Shown one piece after another: positions 42,123 through 51,625 of a stretch of DNA of 64,000 nucleotides. Below the pieces are notes generated by a model. It saw nothing but the letters and a program-made list of their open reading frames with translations, did not search any database and was not told the DNA's origin. The stretch is taken from assembly GCA_047631555.1 (NCBI GenBank), contig JBLHZY010000001.1, positions 496,001 to 560,000 on the forward strand, read 5' to 3'. Made by a program: the position numbers and the translations under genes. This stretch comes from JBLHZY01 sp047631555. GTDB taxonomy: Bacteria > Pseudomonadota > Alphaproteobacteria > Rhodobacterales > Rhodobacteraceae. Numbering within the stretch: the first letter of the stretch is position 1; each line of letters starts with the position of its first letter.

Positions 42123-43124
42123 ATGGAAGACAAAGGTAAAAACCCAACCCATAGCGCCCGCCTCTCCGTCGCCCCGATGATGGACTGGACGGATCGTCAT
42201 TGCCGGGTGTTTCACCGAATGATCTCGGCGGAGGCTTTGCTCTATACTGAGATGGTGACCTCGGCTGCTTTGATCCGCGGGGACGCGCGCCATTTGTTGG
42301 GCTTCTCAGAGCAAGAGCAGCCCGTGGCTTTGCAGCTTGGCGGATCGGATCCGGCCGAGCTCGCCTTGGCGGCCAGGTTGGGCGCGGATGAGGGCTACGG
42401 CGAGATCAATCTCAATGTGGGTTGCCCATCGGACCGGGTGCAATCAGGGTCGTTCGGGGCGATTTTGATGAAGTCGCCCGCGCTGGTTGGGGAATGCGTT
42501 GCGGCGATGCGCGCGGCGCAAGGTGCTGAAGTGACAGTGAAATGCCGTATCGGGGTCGATGATCAAGAGCCGGCGGAAATACTGCCTGCGTTTTTGGAAA
42601 CCATGGTTGAGGCAGGTGTGACGCGGCTGACCATCCACGCGCGCAAAGCCTGGCTTCAGGGGCTTTCGCCCAAGCAAAACCGCGATGTACCGCCGCTGGA
42701 TTATGAGCTGGTCTATGCGATGAAACGGGCCTTTCCCGATCTGCATATTTCGATCAACGGCGGGGTCGAAACCTTGGCCCAAGCGCAAAGCCATCTGGAG
42801 GCGGGCATGGACGGTGTGATGATCGGGCGCGCGGCCTATCATCAGCCCTATGATATCTTAAGCCAAGTCGACGCGCAGATTTTTGGCCGTGAAACGCCGC
42901 CGGTAAGCCGCGCGGAAATCATCGCCCGGATGGAGCCCTATATCGCCGCGCATCTGGCCGCCGGGGGCAAGCTCTCGCAAATCACCCGCCATATGATCGG
43001 CCTCTTTGCGGGCCTGCCCGGTGCGCGGCAATGGCGCCGGGTTCTGTCGGAAAAGGGGCAGGGGTTTGATGTCGGGCTTGAAGTCCTGCATGAGGCGCTT
43101 GGCGCGGTTCAAATAGCCGCCTAA
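42123..43124 (+). CDS. dusA: tRNA-dihydrouridine synthase A
   Basis: A 333-residue flavin-dependent enzyme reducing uridines 20/20a in the tRNA D-loop. Motifs: SVAPMMDWTDRHCRVFHR (FMN site), ALQLGGSDP, NVGCPSDRVQSGSFGAILM with the catalytic Cys, VKCRIGVDD, TIHARKAWLQGLSPKQNR (characteristic of DusA), HISINGGVET and VMIGRAAYHQPY. Full length for DusA. The 270-base gap before it holds no other gene I can support. It stands alone. Confidence 0.95.
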   Translation: MEDKGKNPTHSARLSVAPMMDWTDRHCRVFHRMISAEALLYTEMVTSAALIRGDARHLLGFSEQEQPVALQLGGSDPAELALAARLGADEGYGEINLNVGCPSDRVQSGSFGAILMKSPALVGECVAAMRAAQGAEVTVKCRIGVDDQEPAEILPAFLETMVEAGVTRLTIHARKAWLQGLSPKQNRDVPPLDYELVYAMKRAFPDLHISINGGVETLAQAQSHLEAGMDGVMIGRAAYHQPYDILSQVDAQIFGRETPPVSRAEIIARMEPYIAAHLAAGGKLSQITRHMIGLFAGLPGARQWRRVLSEKGQGFDVGLEVLHEALGAVQIAA

Positions 43125-43208
43125 AGCTTGCGGCGCAAAGTTGTGATTGCCCATTGAGACCCGGTGCAATTCAGGCTTAGCTGCGCCAAACGTAAACGCG
43201 AGGACCTC

Positions 43209-44033
43209 ATGCCCGATTTAGCCAGCCTTTTGCCGATGATCGCTCTTTTGCTCGTTATCGGCGCCTTTGCCGGCGTCATGGCCGGGATGCTTGGCGTTGG
43301 CGGCGGGATCATCCTTGTGCCCGCATTTTACTACGCGTTTTCGGCGCTTGGGTTTGGCGGGCCGCAACTGATGCAGATCTGTTTGGCGACCTCGCTTGCA
43401 ACCATCATCGTGACCTCCATTCGCTCGGTCCTGAGCCACAATCGCAAAGGCGCGGTTGATTGGGAGGTGCTGCGCACATGGGCGCCGGGGATCATCATTG
43501 GCGCGCTGATCGGGGCGGCGATTGCGGCGCGGCTGCGCTCGGATTTGCTTCAGGCGATTTTTGGCGTTTTGGGCATCGTGATCGGGCTTTATATGGGGCT
43601 TGGCCGCTCTGAATGGCGGCTTGGTGCGGCCATGCCAAAGGGCGCAGCGCGCGCCGCTCTTTCGCCAATGCTTGGGTTTCTCTCGGTGCTGATGGGGATT
43701 GGCGGGGGCAGTTTTGGTGTCCCAGTGATGAGCCTTTATGGCATGGCAATTCACCGCGCCGTGGCAACGGCGGCTGGGTTTGGTGTGATCATCGCTGTGC
43801 CAGCCGTGATCGGATTTTTGCTGCTCAAGATTGATGGGCAAATGCCGCCGCCCTATACGATCGGCGCGGTCAATCTGCCGGCCTTCGGGCTGGTGATTGC
43901 GATGACGCTGCTCACTGCGCCGCTCGGGGTTAAGCTTGCCCATGCGATGGATCCCAAGCCGCTCAAGCGGGTTTTCGGGGCGTTTTTGATTATTGTTGCT
44001 CTGAATATGCTGCGCAAGGCGCTTGGCTATTAA
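43209..44033 (+). CDS. TSUP-family permease (TauE/SafE, sulfite exporter-like)
   Basis: A 274-residue membrane protein with about eight hydrophobic segments and the two inverted-repeat signatures of the family: GMLGVGGGIILVPAFYYAF near residue 25 and LMGIGGGSFGVPVMSLYG near residue 165. TSUP permeases move organosulfonates, sulfite or small carboxylates; the substrate is unknown. I start at the ATG at 43209 after GAGGACC; an upstream in-frame start would add an unlikely basic tail. It is convergent with the DUF1289 gene, 18 bases apart. Confidence 0.9.
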   Translation: MPDLASLLPMIALLLVIGAFAGVMAGMLGVGGGIILVPAFYYAFSALGFGGPQLMQICLATSLATIIVTSIRSVLSHNRKGAVDWEVLRTWAPGIIIGALIGAAIAARLRSDLLQAIFGVLGIVIGLYMGLGRSEWRLGAAMPKGAARAALSPMLGFLSVLMGIGGGSFGVPVMSLYGMAIHRAVATAAGFGVIIAVPAVIGFLLLKIDGQMPPPYTIGAVNLPAFGLVIAMTLLTAPLGVKLAHAMDPKPLKRVFGAFLIIVALNMLRKALGY

Positions 44034-44051
44034 ACACGCTGTATCAACGAC

Positions 44052-44267
44052 TTAGCGCTTTAATCGCGCCACGCGTCCGCCTTTGCGCTTGCTCAGTTGT
44101 GGCTTGCGCGCGGGCAGCTCGGCCATGATCAAAGCGCGCGCCGCATCACTCATCCCGCCCCAAGCGGCGATCTCATCAATCGAGCGCAAACAGCCGATGC
44201 ACAGCCGCGAGGCAGGCTCAATCACACATGTATCGATGCAGGGGCTTTGGATTTTAGACGCAGGCAT
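44052..44267 (-). CDS. DUF1289 small cysteine protein
   Basis: A 71-residue protein with the DUF1289 pattern SPCIDTCVIEPASRLCIGCLRSIDEIAAW: four cysteines spaced C-x3-C-x8-C-x2-C that could bind a metal or Fe-S cluster. The ATG at 44265-44267 overlaps the ruvX stop by one base (TGATG). The family is widespread in proteobacteria with no known function. It is the last gene of the ccmI-ruvX-DUF1289 unit. Confidence 0.88.
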   Translation of the reverse strand: MPASKIQSPCIDTCVIEPASRLCIGCLRSIDEIAAWGGMSDAARALIMAELPARKPQLSKRKGGRVARLKR

Positions 44268-44740
44268 CACAGCGCGCCCATATGCGATAGACGATCCAAA
44301 ACGCCTTGCAAAATATAGCCCGCTGCCACGTGATCAATCACCTCGGCGCGCCGCTTGCGCGATGTGTCGGCCTCAAGCAAAGCGCGCTCGGCCGCGACCG
44401 TCGAGAGGCGCTCATCCCAAAAGCTGATCGGGATATCGGTGAGCTTTTCAAGGTTGCGGGCAAAGGCGCGGGTCTTTTGGCAGCGCGGCCCCTCAGAGCC
44501 ATCCATATTGCGCGGCAGGCCAAGGACCAGCCCCTTGATATCGCGCTTTTGGGTGATCAAAAGCAGCTCTTGAGCATCAAGCGTAAACTTGCGCCGCCGG
44601 ATCGTTTCCAGCGGAGTAGAGACCATCCGGCGCAGATCAGAGACCGCAACCCCGATGGTTTTCTCGCCCAGATCAAGCCCGGCCAAAGCGCCATCGCGCG
44701 GCAGGATCGCCGCCAGCTCTTCGATGCTCTCTAAGATCAT
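44267..44740 (-). CDS. ruvX: Putative pre-16S rRNA nuclease / Holliday-junction resolvase-like YqgF (RuvX)
   Basis: A 157-residue RNase-H-fold nuclease. The first acidic strand ALAGLDLGEKTIGVAVSD carries the catalytic Asp, followed by LVLGLPRNMDGSEGP, FWDERLSTVAAERAL (second acidic site) and IDHVAAGYILQ (third). It is required for 5' end maturation of 16S rRNA in E. coli. It overlaps ccmI by four bases upstream and the DUF1289 gene by one base downstream. Confidence 0.93.
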   Translation of the reverse strand: MILESIEELAAILPRDGALAGLDLGEKTIGVAVSDLRRMVSTPLETIRRRKFTLDAQELLLITQKRDIKGLVLGLPRNMDGSEGPRCQKTRAFARNLEKLTDIPISFWDERLSTVAAERALLEADTSRKRRAEVIDHVAAGYILQGVLDRLSHMGAL

Positions 44741-45975
44741 TCTTTGAGCCCTGCGCGGCGCACGGCCTCTTCGATCAAAGCGTGGTCTTGCGCGCGATCC
44801 TCAAAGCGTATGAGGGCCTCTGTGGCGATGGCTTGGGCGCGCTCCGTTTGGCCCAAAACGCTTAGCGCCCCAATGAGGCGTGCCCAATCGGAGGCCGGGC
44901 CGCCCTCATTTGCAAGGCGCTCCGAGAGCTGCTCAACCATCCCGCTGATCATCTCTTGGCGCGCGCTTTCATCCATCTCGCCCGCGGCCTCGATATCCGC
45001 AGCCGTTGGGCCGGGCTGGCCGTTGGGCGCTACATCGGGCAAATCATATTGAATGCCAGCAAGGGCCGCAGCATCCAGAATATTGGCGCGCGCGGCTTGG
45101 GTAAATGGGGCGTCCTGAGCGCCGTTTTCGACCAGGGCGCGCCAGAATTCAAAGGCGCGATCGGCGCGATCATTCTGGGCAAACATCAGCCCAACATAAT
45201 AGCGCGCAGACCCGTTTTGCGGATCACGGCGCAGCGCCTCGCTCAACACACGCTCTGCCTCGGGCGAGACATATCCCCCGGCGGCGAGGATCATCAACTC
45301 GGCCAAATCCGCGAAATCCTGCGCGACGGCATTCGTCCTCTTGATCAACAAAACTTGGTTTTGCGCCTGCGCGGCGGCGGCAAAATTGCTTAAGCTGGCT
45401 TCATTGCGTGCGAGCAGCTGATAGCCTTCAAGATCACCGGGGCGCTCTTTCATCGCAGTGCGCAGTTTTTCCATCAATTCAAGGTGTTCTGGGTTGGCGG
45501 TCGAGGTTTGCGGCAGGGAAGCGCGCGCCTCAGCGTTGCTTTGCGAGGGCCGATTGAGACGCAGCTCTTCGGCATGGGCCAAGCGCTTGCCAAGCGGCAA
45601 ATCGCCATAGCGCGGCGCGCCAAGTTGCAGATAAAGCAGCACAGCGCCAATCAAGACAGCCGCACCAAGCGCCCATCCGGCAAGGCGGCGCATCGGCTCT
45701 TGTTTGACGGCGGCGCGCCCTGTGCGATCCGCCTCCAACAAGCGACGCGAAATCTCAAGACGAACCCGCGCGGCCTCATCCTCGCTCAAAACACCGCGCG
45801 CCAAATCCCGATCAATCTCGCTCAACTGATCGCGGTACACGCCCACATCCGCCGCTTGTGCAGAAAACGCAGCGCCAGAGCCGCGCCCGCGCCACAGCGC
45901 AAGCGCCAATGCAAAGGCGCTCAATGCGGCAATCAGACCTGCGATGATCCAGAATGTAGCACTTTGTGCAGCCAT
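44737..45975 (-). CDS. ccmI: c-type cytochrome biogenesis protein CcmI (CycH-like)
   Basis: A 412-residue inner-membrane protein. The first helix is FWIIAGLIAALSAFALALALW (about 8-28). It is followed by a cytoplasmic loop with the family motif VYRDQLSEIDRDLARGVLSEDEAARVRLEISRRLLEA, a second helix AALVIGAVLLYLQL-like (about 100-120), and a periplasmic TPR domain (GDLEGYQLLARNEASL, FADLAELMILAAGGYVSPEAERVLSEALRRDPQN). CcmI chaperones apocytochrome c to the haem ligation complex. It heads the ccmI-ruvX-DUF1289 unit and is divergent from the sarcosine oxidase operon. Confidence 0.9.
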   Translation of the reverse strand: MAAQSATFWIIAGLIAALSAFALALALWRGRGSGAAFSAQAADVGVYRDQLSEIDRDLARGVLSEDEAARVRLEISRRLLEADRTGRAAVKQEPMRRLAGWALGAAVLIGAVLLYLQLGAPRYGDLPLGKRLAHAEELRLNRPSQSNAEARASLPQTSTANPEHLELMEKLRTAMKERPGDLEGYQLLARNEASLSNFAAAAQAQNQVLLIKRTNAVAQDFADLAELMILAAGGYVSPEAERVLSEALRRDPQNGSARYYVGLMFAQNDRADRAFEFWRALVENGAQDAPFTQAARANILDAAALAGIQYDLPDVAPNGQPGPTAADIEAAGEMDESARQEMISGMVEQLSERLANEGGPASDWARLIGALSVLGQTERAQAIATEALIRFEDRAQDHALIEEAVRRAGLKE

Positions 45976-46257
45976 GATTTACCCTTTTCCTGCGCAGCGC
46001 CTGTTTGGGCCGCGCTTTGGCAATGGTCTAAAGAAGCGCGCAGTGGATGCAAAGCCTCATCGCTCAAACGTGACCATTTGGCGCCGCAGGCCCGCGCTAT
46101 CTGGCAGGCCATTTCGCCCCAAAAGCGGCGCAAATGGCCCGCGTGTCGCAAACATTGCCCAAAGTGCCGCTTGCCTTCAAGGGCTTGTATTGCGCAAACT
46201 TCATGTAACACTTGGCGCAACCAAAGCCGCCAATTCACGCCGCCAAAAGGAGCCTTC

Positions 46258-47505
46258 ATGCGCCGCTATTCCGCCTTTGCCATCGCGCGCGAAGCCTTGC
46301 GCCATCATTCCGGCTGGGAAAGGGCTTGGCGCTCGCCCGAGCCAAAGAAAGCCTACGATGCGATCATCATTGGCGCTGGTGGGCATGGGCTGGCGACGGC
46401 CTATTATCTGGGCAAAAACCACGGGATCACCAATGTTGCCGTGATCGAAAAAGGCTGGCTTGGCGGCGGCAATACCGGGCGCAACACCACGATCATCCGC
46501 TCGAATTACCTCCAAGATCCCTCCGCCGCGATCTATGAAAAAGCCCGAAGTCTCTATGAGACGATGAGCCAAGACCTTAATATGAATGTGATGTTCAGCC
46601 CGCGCGGCGTCATCATGCTCGCCCAGACTCACCACGAAGTGCGCGGCTATCAACGCACCGCTTACGCCAACGCCCAACAAGGCGTGACAACCGAATTTAT
46701 CTCGCCCGAGCGGGTCAAAGAACTGGTCCCGATCATCGCGCTTGAGGGGCCGCGCTATCCGGTTTTGGGCGGGCTTTATCAGGCGCGCGGCGGCACAGCG
46801 CGCCATGACGCGGTCGCTTGGGGCTATGCGCGCGCCTGCTCGGATATGGGCATGGATATCATCCAGCAATGCGAAGTCACCGGTGTGCGCCAAAGCGCCG
46901 GGCGGGTCACAGGGATTGAAACGAGCAAAGGCCATATCGGCTGTAAATCGCTGGGAATGGTCGTTGCGGGCCATTCAGGGCAGCTGGCGCAAATGGCCGG
47001 GTTTCGGCTTCCTATTGAAGCCGTTGCCCTGCAAGCCCTTGTTTCCGAACCGATAAAGCCTTGCATGGATGTGGTCGTCATGGCCAATACGGTACATGGT
47101 TATATGAGCCAATCGGACAAGGGCGAGATGGTGATTGGCGGCGGCACGGACGGGTTTAACAATTTTACCCAACGCGGCAGTTTCCATCATATCGAGGAAA
47201 CCGTGCGCGCCTTGATCGAGACATTCCCGATGCTCTCGCGGCTCAAAATGCTGCGCCAATGGGGCGGGATTGTCGATATGACGGGGGATCGCTCGCCGCT
47301 GATCTCGCCGACGCCGCTGAAGGGCTGTTTCGTCAATTGCGGCTGGGGCACGGGCGGCTTTAAGGCCATCCCCGGATCAGGTTGGGCCATGGCCGAGATG
47401 ATGGCAAAAGGCGCGCCGGGGCCACTGGCCGCGGCTTTCGGGATCGAGCGTTTTCGCGAGGGTCGGTTCATTGATGAAAGCGTCGCGGCAGGGGTAGCGC
47501 ATTGA
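46258..47505 (+). CDS. soxB: Sarcosine oxidase beta subunit
   Basis: A 415-residue flavoprotein subunit of heterotetrameric sarcosine oxidase, which demethylates sarcosine to glycine and formaldehyde (or 5,10-methylene-THF). The FAD motif is DAIIIGAGGHGLATAYYLG (34-52) with VIEKGWLGGGNTGRNTT following. His183 in RHDAVAWGY matches the histidine that holds covalent FMN. The ATG at 46258 follows AAGGAG. It heads a sox operon with delta, alpha and gamma subunit genes, interrupted by a small membrane protein gene. Confidence 0.94.
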   Translation: MRRYSAFAIAREALRHHSGWERAWRSPEPKKAYDAIIIGAGGHGLATAYYLGKNHGITNVAVIEKGWLGGGNTGRNTTIIRSNYLQDPSAAIYEKARSLYETMSQDLNMNVMFSPRGVIMLAQTHHEVRGYQRTAYANAQQGVTTEFISPERVKELVPIIALEGPRYPVLGGLYQARGGTARHDAVAWGYARACSDMGMDIIQQCEVTGVRQSAGRVTGIETSKGHIGCKSLGMVVAGHSGQLAQMAGFRLPIEAVALQALVSEPIKPCMDVVVMANTVHGYMSQSDKGEMVIGGGTDGFNNFTQRGSFHHIEETVRALIETFPMLSRLKMLRQWGGIVDMTGDRSPLISPTPLKGCFVNCGWGTGGFKAIPGSGWAMAEMMAKGAPGPLAAAFGIERFREGRFIDESVAAGVAH

Positions 47506-47540
47506 TTTTTAGGATTAAATTAGCGCCGACAGCCCCTTTT

Positions 47541-47687
47541 TTAGAGCCGGCCTCGCGGGGCATGAACGCCACCACCGCGCGCTTGGTTATGGGTCGAATC
47601 GCCCTTGCGGTGCAAACCTCGCCAAACGACAAAAACGGCAATCAGCGCCATTATCCCAAGGGGTACAATCTTCAAAATAGGGTCCAT
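47541..47687 (-). CDS. Possible 48-residue single-pass membrane protein
   Basis: A short leftward frame in the 247-base gap after soxB. It begins MDPILKIVPLGIMALIAVFV, a plausible membrane helix, then WRGLHRK and a polar basic tail. Its ribosome site is poor. It runs against the sox operon, so it is either a real small protein or chance. Confidence 0.35.
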   Translation of the reverse strand: MDPILKIVPLGIMALIAVFVVWRGLHRKGDSTHNQARGGGVHAPRGRL

Positions 47688-47752
47688 GCTCAAGAAATGG
47701 GAATTTACGGGCTTGATTTCAAGGGGTTGGGCAATCTCGAAGGGGCGCCTGC

Positions 47753-48205
47753 ATGATAACCAGCCTCGCCAAAACGCTCCCGCCGCGCCTCTCACGCATT
47801 GTCGCGATCATCGCGCTTGCCTTCTATTTGCTCGGGACCATCGGCGCGCTCTATGCGCAAAATAGCGGCGCGTTTCATCGTTTTGGCTCGCTTGGCGTGG
47901 CTGCTGCGATCCTGTTTTTCACCGATCGTTTGCTGCAGATCGAGCTGAAACGCCAATCGGCGGTTGAACGCATCCTGCACGAATACGGGCTTGAACTTGA
48001 GGTGCTAAAAGAAGGCGTCGCGCCCCAAGACATCCCGCGCGAAGGATTCCTGACCGATTACCTGCGCGAAGAGGGGCATTTTAGCGGGCTGCGCCAAGCG
48101 GCAGAGCGCACCAATGCTCGCAATATTATCCTGCTGACGCTGGCAACCTTGCAATGGGGATTTGGCGATTTGGCGATGAGGCTGGTTTTGGGGTGGATCG
48201 GATGA
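47753..48205 (+). CDS. Hypothetical 150-residue membrane protein inside the sox operon
   Basis: The product has two N-terminal hydrophobic segments (IVAIIALAFYLLGTIGALYA and LGVAAAILFFTDRLL) and one at the C terminus (IILLTLATLQWGFGDLAM). A charged central region reads ERILHEYGLELEVLKEGV and FLTDYLREEGHFSGLRQAAERT. I do not recognise the family. It lies between soxB and soxD on the same strand, so it is probably co-transcribed; it may be a passenger rather than a sarcosine oxidase part. Confidence 0.65.
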   Translation: MITSLAKTLPPRLSRIVAIIALAFYLLGTIGALYAQNSGAFHRFGSLGVAAAILFFTDRLLQIELKRQSAVERILHEYGLELEVLKEGVAPQDIPREGFLTDYLREEGHFSGLRQAAERTNARNIILLTLATLQWGFGDLAMRLVLGWIG

Positions 48206-48257
48206 TTTGTGTTAAAACAAGAGTATATGGCGCGAAGTTAATCCAAATGGAGGCGTC

Positions 48258-48608
48258 ATGCTGATCCTAGAATGCCCATGCTGCGGCGTGATGGCCGATG
48301 AAACCGAGCTGGCACCAGGCGGCGAAGCCCATCTCAAACGGATGGGGCCAGAGGCCAATGACATCGATTTTGAGGGCTACCTTTTCGCGCGCAACAATCC
48401 CAAAGGCGTCCATTTTGAGCGCTGGCGCCATGCCTATGGCTGCGGAAAATGGTTCCTCGCGGCGCGCTGCACCGCGACTTTGGAGGTGTTTGGAACCTAT
48501 CCTGCACAAAGCAAAGCCCCGCCCAAAGCGCTGATCAACGCCATCAAGAAAAAGCGCCCGCAGTGGTCCGGCTTTGAGGGCGCGCCACAAAAGGGAGCCA
48601 AGCAATGA
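48258..48608 (+). CDS. soxD: Sarcosine oxidase delta subunit
   Basis: A 116-residue subunit. The zinc-binding cysteines appear in LECPCCG at the start and YGCGKWF later, with the typical FEGYLFARNNPKGVHFERW and FLAARCTATLEVFGTY. It scaffolds the alpha subunit. GGAGG lies upstream, and it overlaps soxA by four bases. Confidence 0.95.
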   Translation: MLILECPCCGVMADETELAPGGEAHLKRMGPEANDIDFEGYLFARNNPKGVHFERWRHAYGCGKWFLAARCTATLEVFGTYPAQSKAPPKALINAIKKKRPQWSGFEGAPQKGAKQ

Positions 48609-51600
48609 GCTTTCGCCTTCCTGCCGGTGGACGGCTGATCAATGCCGCTAAGCCGCTGAAATTTAGGTTTAACGGCAGGGCCTTAGAAGGGTTTGAGGGC
48701 GACACACTTGCCTCGGCTCTGATGGGCAATGGGCAGATGCTGATGGGCCGCTCGTTCAAATATCACCGGCCGCGCGGCGCTGTGGCCTCTGGCGCGGAAG
48801 AGCCGAATGCGCTTGTCGGGCTGGGGCAGGGCGCGCGTTTTGAGCCGAACCAACGCGCCACAACGACCGAGCTTTTCGATGGCCTCACCGCCCAAAGCCA
48901 GAACCACTGGCCAAGCCTTTCCTTTGATGTGGGCGCGCTCAACGCCAAGTTTGCGCGCATCTTGCCCGCCGGTTTCTACTACAAAACTTTCATGGCCCCG
49001 CGCGTCGCTTGGAAACATATCTTCGAGCCGATCATTCGCAAATCTGCCGGGCTTGGCGCCGCCCCAAGCGCGCGCGATGCGGATCGCTATGAGCACGCCT
49101 ACCTGCACACCGATGTCCTGATTATCGGGGGCGGGATCGCGGGGCTTACGGCCGCTTTAGCCGCAGCAATGGGCGGCGGGCGCGTGATGCTGATCGAACA
49201 AACCGCCCATTGGGGAGGTCGTGCGCCGGTTGATGGGGCCAAAATCGGCGATGAACTGGCGGATTATTGGATTAAGAACGCCGTAGAACAGCTTGAAAAA
49301 TTTGACAATGTCACCATGATGCGCCGCTGCATGGGCGCAGGCATCTATGATCATGGCTATGCGCTTGCCTATGAACGGATCGCCGATCACAGCCCCATTG
49401 ACGGGCGTCCGCGCCATCGACTTTGGCGCATTCGGGCGGGCCGGATCATCAATGCGGCCGGTGCGATTGAGCGCCCCCTTTCCTTTGCGGGCAACGATAT
49501 TCCCGGCGTGATGCTCGCCTCGGCGATGCGCGATTACTTGATCAATTGGGGCGTCGCTGTCGGGCAGCGCGCCGTCATTGTGACCAACAATGATGATGCC
49601 TACCGCACCGCGATTGCGCTGAATGAGGCGGGGATCAAGATCGCCGCGATCATCGAGGCGCGCGCCCATGCCAGCGGCCCCTTGGCACAGGTCGCGCGCG
49701 AAATGGGCATCCGCATTCTGGAAGGGCGCGGCATTGCACAGGTCCATGGCAACAAGGGCGTTGAGCGGGTCAGCGTCAGCGCGATTGAGGGCATGGGCGG
49801 CGCGCGCGAGGATATCATTTGCGATGCGGTTGCCATGTCTGGCGGCTGGTCGCCTGTTGTGCATCTTTGGTCCCATTGCGGCGGCAAGCTGATCTGGGAC
49901 GAGGCGCAATCGCATTTCCGCCCCGATCCAAACCGCCCCCCAACCGGCGCAGATGGGCTTGGCTTTATGCATTGCGCAGGGGCGGCGGCGGGCCCACTTG
50001 AAACCGCTGATATTTTGCAAAACGCCCATGCAGCAGGCAAGGCGGCCGCGCAAGAGACAGGCGGCAAAGCGAGCCGGGCATTGGCCCCCACGGCCGCACC
50101 CGAGAAGGCCCAACCGATGGAGCCGATCTGGATCATGCCCAAAGGCGCAGGGCCAGAGTTGCGCGCAAAAATGTGGCTCGATTTTCAGAATGACGTGAAG
50201 GTTTCTGATGTACAATTGGCGGCGCGAGAGGGCTATGAAAGCGTTGAACATACCAAACGATACACAACGCTTGGCATGGCGACCGATCAAGGAAAGCTGA
50301 GCAATATCAATGGCCTCGCGGTCTTAGCTGATGCGCTTCAAGCGCAAATCCCGCACGTCGGCACAACGACCTTTCGCCCGCCCTATACGCCGATATCCAT
50401 GGGCGCGATTGCCGGCGAGGCGCGCGGCGCTCTGTTTCAGCCGATCCGCAAAACCCCGATCCACGCCTGGCACGAGGCCAAAGGCGCCTATTTCGAGCCG
50501 GTGGGCCATTGGCATCGTCCCTATTGCTACCCGAAGGGCAGTGAAAGCCATGCAGATGCCGTTCAGCGCGAGGTGATCAACACGCGCGAAAATGTCGGGC
50601 TTTTGGATGCCTCGACCCTTGGCAAAATCATCGTGCGCGGCCCCGATGCCGGGCGCTTTCTCGATATGATGTATACCAATTTGATGTCCAGCTTGCCGGT
50701 GGGCAAATGCCGCTACGGGTTGATGTGTAATGAGAACGGCTTTTTGATCGATGATGGCGTGGTCGCGCGCCTCTCTGAGGAGGCGTTCCTGTGCCATACG
50801 ACGACCGGCGGCGCGGATCGCATTCATGCGCATATGGAGGATTGGCTCCAGTGCGAATGGTGGGATTGGCAGGTTTATACTGCGAATATCACCGAACAAT
50901 ATGCCCAAATCGCTGTCGTCGGCCCCAAGGCGCGCGCCCTTTTGGAAGCGCTTGGCGGGATGGATGTCAGCCGCGAGGCGCTGCCCTTTATGCAATGGGG
51001 CGATGGCCAGTTGGCAGGCTTTGGGGCGCGGGTTTTCCGCATCTCGTTCTCGGGCGAATTGAGCTATGAGATCGCGGTTCCTGCCGCCCAAGGGCGCGCC
51101 TTTTGGGAGGCTTGTGTGACCGCGGGCGAAGAGCTTGGCTTGATGCCCTATGGCACCGAAGCCTTGCATATTCTGCGCGCCGAGAAGGGCTTTATCATGA
51201 TCGGCGACGAGACCGACGGGACCGTCATTCCGCAGGATCTTGGGCTTAGTTGGGCGATCTCCAAAAAGAAAACTGACTACCTCGGCAAACGGGCGCAGGC
51301 GCGCAGTCATATGGTCGATCCGGCGCGCTGGAAGCTTGTTGGGCTGGAGACATTGGATGGTTCTGTGCTGCCCGATGGGGCCTATGCTGTTGAGCCGGAT
51401 ACGCTTAATGAACTGGGGCAGGGCAAGATGATCGGGCGCGTCACTTCGAGCTATCATTCGCCAACGATGGGGCAGGGGATTGCCATGGGGCTGATCGAGA
51501 ACGGCCCCGAGCGGATGGGAGAAGTCCTGCAATTTCCGCGCCTTGGCAAGGATGCAGGCGTAATCCATGCGCGCATTTGCGATCCGGTTTTCTATGACAA

Positions 51601-51625
51601 AGAAGGGGTGAAGCCAGATGCATGA
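48605..51625 (+). CDS. soxA: Sarcosine oxidase alpha subunit
   Basis: A 1006-residue subunit of the usual length. An N-terminal ferredoxin-like fold (FRFNGRALEGFEGDTLASAL) is followed by the NAD-binding Rossmann domain near residue 170 (VLIIGGGIAGLTAALAAA). The second half (from about residue 620) is a GcvT-like folate-binding domain: LLDASTLGKIIVRGPDAGRFL, GLMCNENGFLIDDGVVARL, FSGELSYEIAVP and the end-domain GRVTSSYHSPTMGQGIAMGLI. The folate domain captures the methyl group as 5,10-methylene-THF. It overlaps soxG by eight bases. Confidence 0.96.
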   Translation: MSFRLPAGGRLINAAKPLKFRFNGRALEGFEGDTLASALMGNGQMLMGRSFKYHRPRGAVASGAEEPNALVGLGQGARFEPNQRATTTELFDGLTAQSQNHWPSLSFDVGALNAKFARILPAGFYYKTFMAPRVAWKHIFEPIIRKSAGLGAAPSARDADRYEHAYLHTDVLIIGGGIAGLTAALAAAMGGGRVMLIEQTAHWGGRAPVDGAKIGDELADYWIKNAVEQLEKFDNVTMMRRCMGAGIYDHGYALAYERIADHSPIDGRPRHRLWRIRAGRIINAAGAIERPLSFAGNDIPGVMLASAMRDYLINWGVAVGQRAVIVTNNDDAYRTAIALNEAGIKIAAIIEARAHASGPLAQVAREMGIRILEGRGIAQVHGNKGVERVSVSAIEGMGGAREDIICDAVAMSGGWSPVVHLWSHCGGKLIWDEAQSHFRPDPNRPPTGADGLGFMHCAGAAAGPLETADILQNAHAAGKAAAQETGGKASRALAPTAAPEKAQPMEPIWIMPKGAGPELRAKMWLDFQNDVKVSDVQLAAREGYESVEHTKRYTTLGMATDQGKLSNINGLAVLADALQAQIPHVGTTTFRPPYTPISMGAIAGEARGALFQPIRKTPIHAWHEAKGAYFEPVGHWHRPYCYPKGSESHADAVQREVINTRENVGLLDASTLGKIIVRGPDAGRFLDMMYTNLMSSLPVGKCRYGLMCNENGFLIDDGVVARLSEEAFLCHTTTGGADRIHAHMEDWLQCEWWDWQVYTANITEQYAQIAVVGPKARALLEALGGMDVSREALPFMQWGDGQLAGFGARVFRISFSGELSYEIAVPAAQGRAFWEACVTAGEELGLMPYGTEALHILRAEKGFIMIGDETDGTVIPQDLGLSWAISKKKTDYLGKRAQARSHMVDPARWKLVGLETLDGSVLPDGAYAVEPDTLNELGQGKMIGRVTSSYHSPTMGQGIAMGLIENGPERMGEVLQFPRLGKDAGVIHARICDPVFYDKEGVKPDA

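Noticed and set aside
45933..46259. 108-codon minus-strand frame between ccmI and soxB
   Set aside because: It would overlap the ccmI start by 43 bases and begin on the soxB start codon; no ribosome site or known motif. A real small gene cannot be fully excluded.
49157..50290. 377-codon minus-strand frame inside soxA
   Set aside because: Opposite a well-recognised subunit with normal domains; product is Ala/Arg/His-rich with no motif, as expected of antisense frames in GC-rich DNA.
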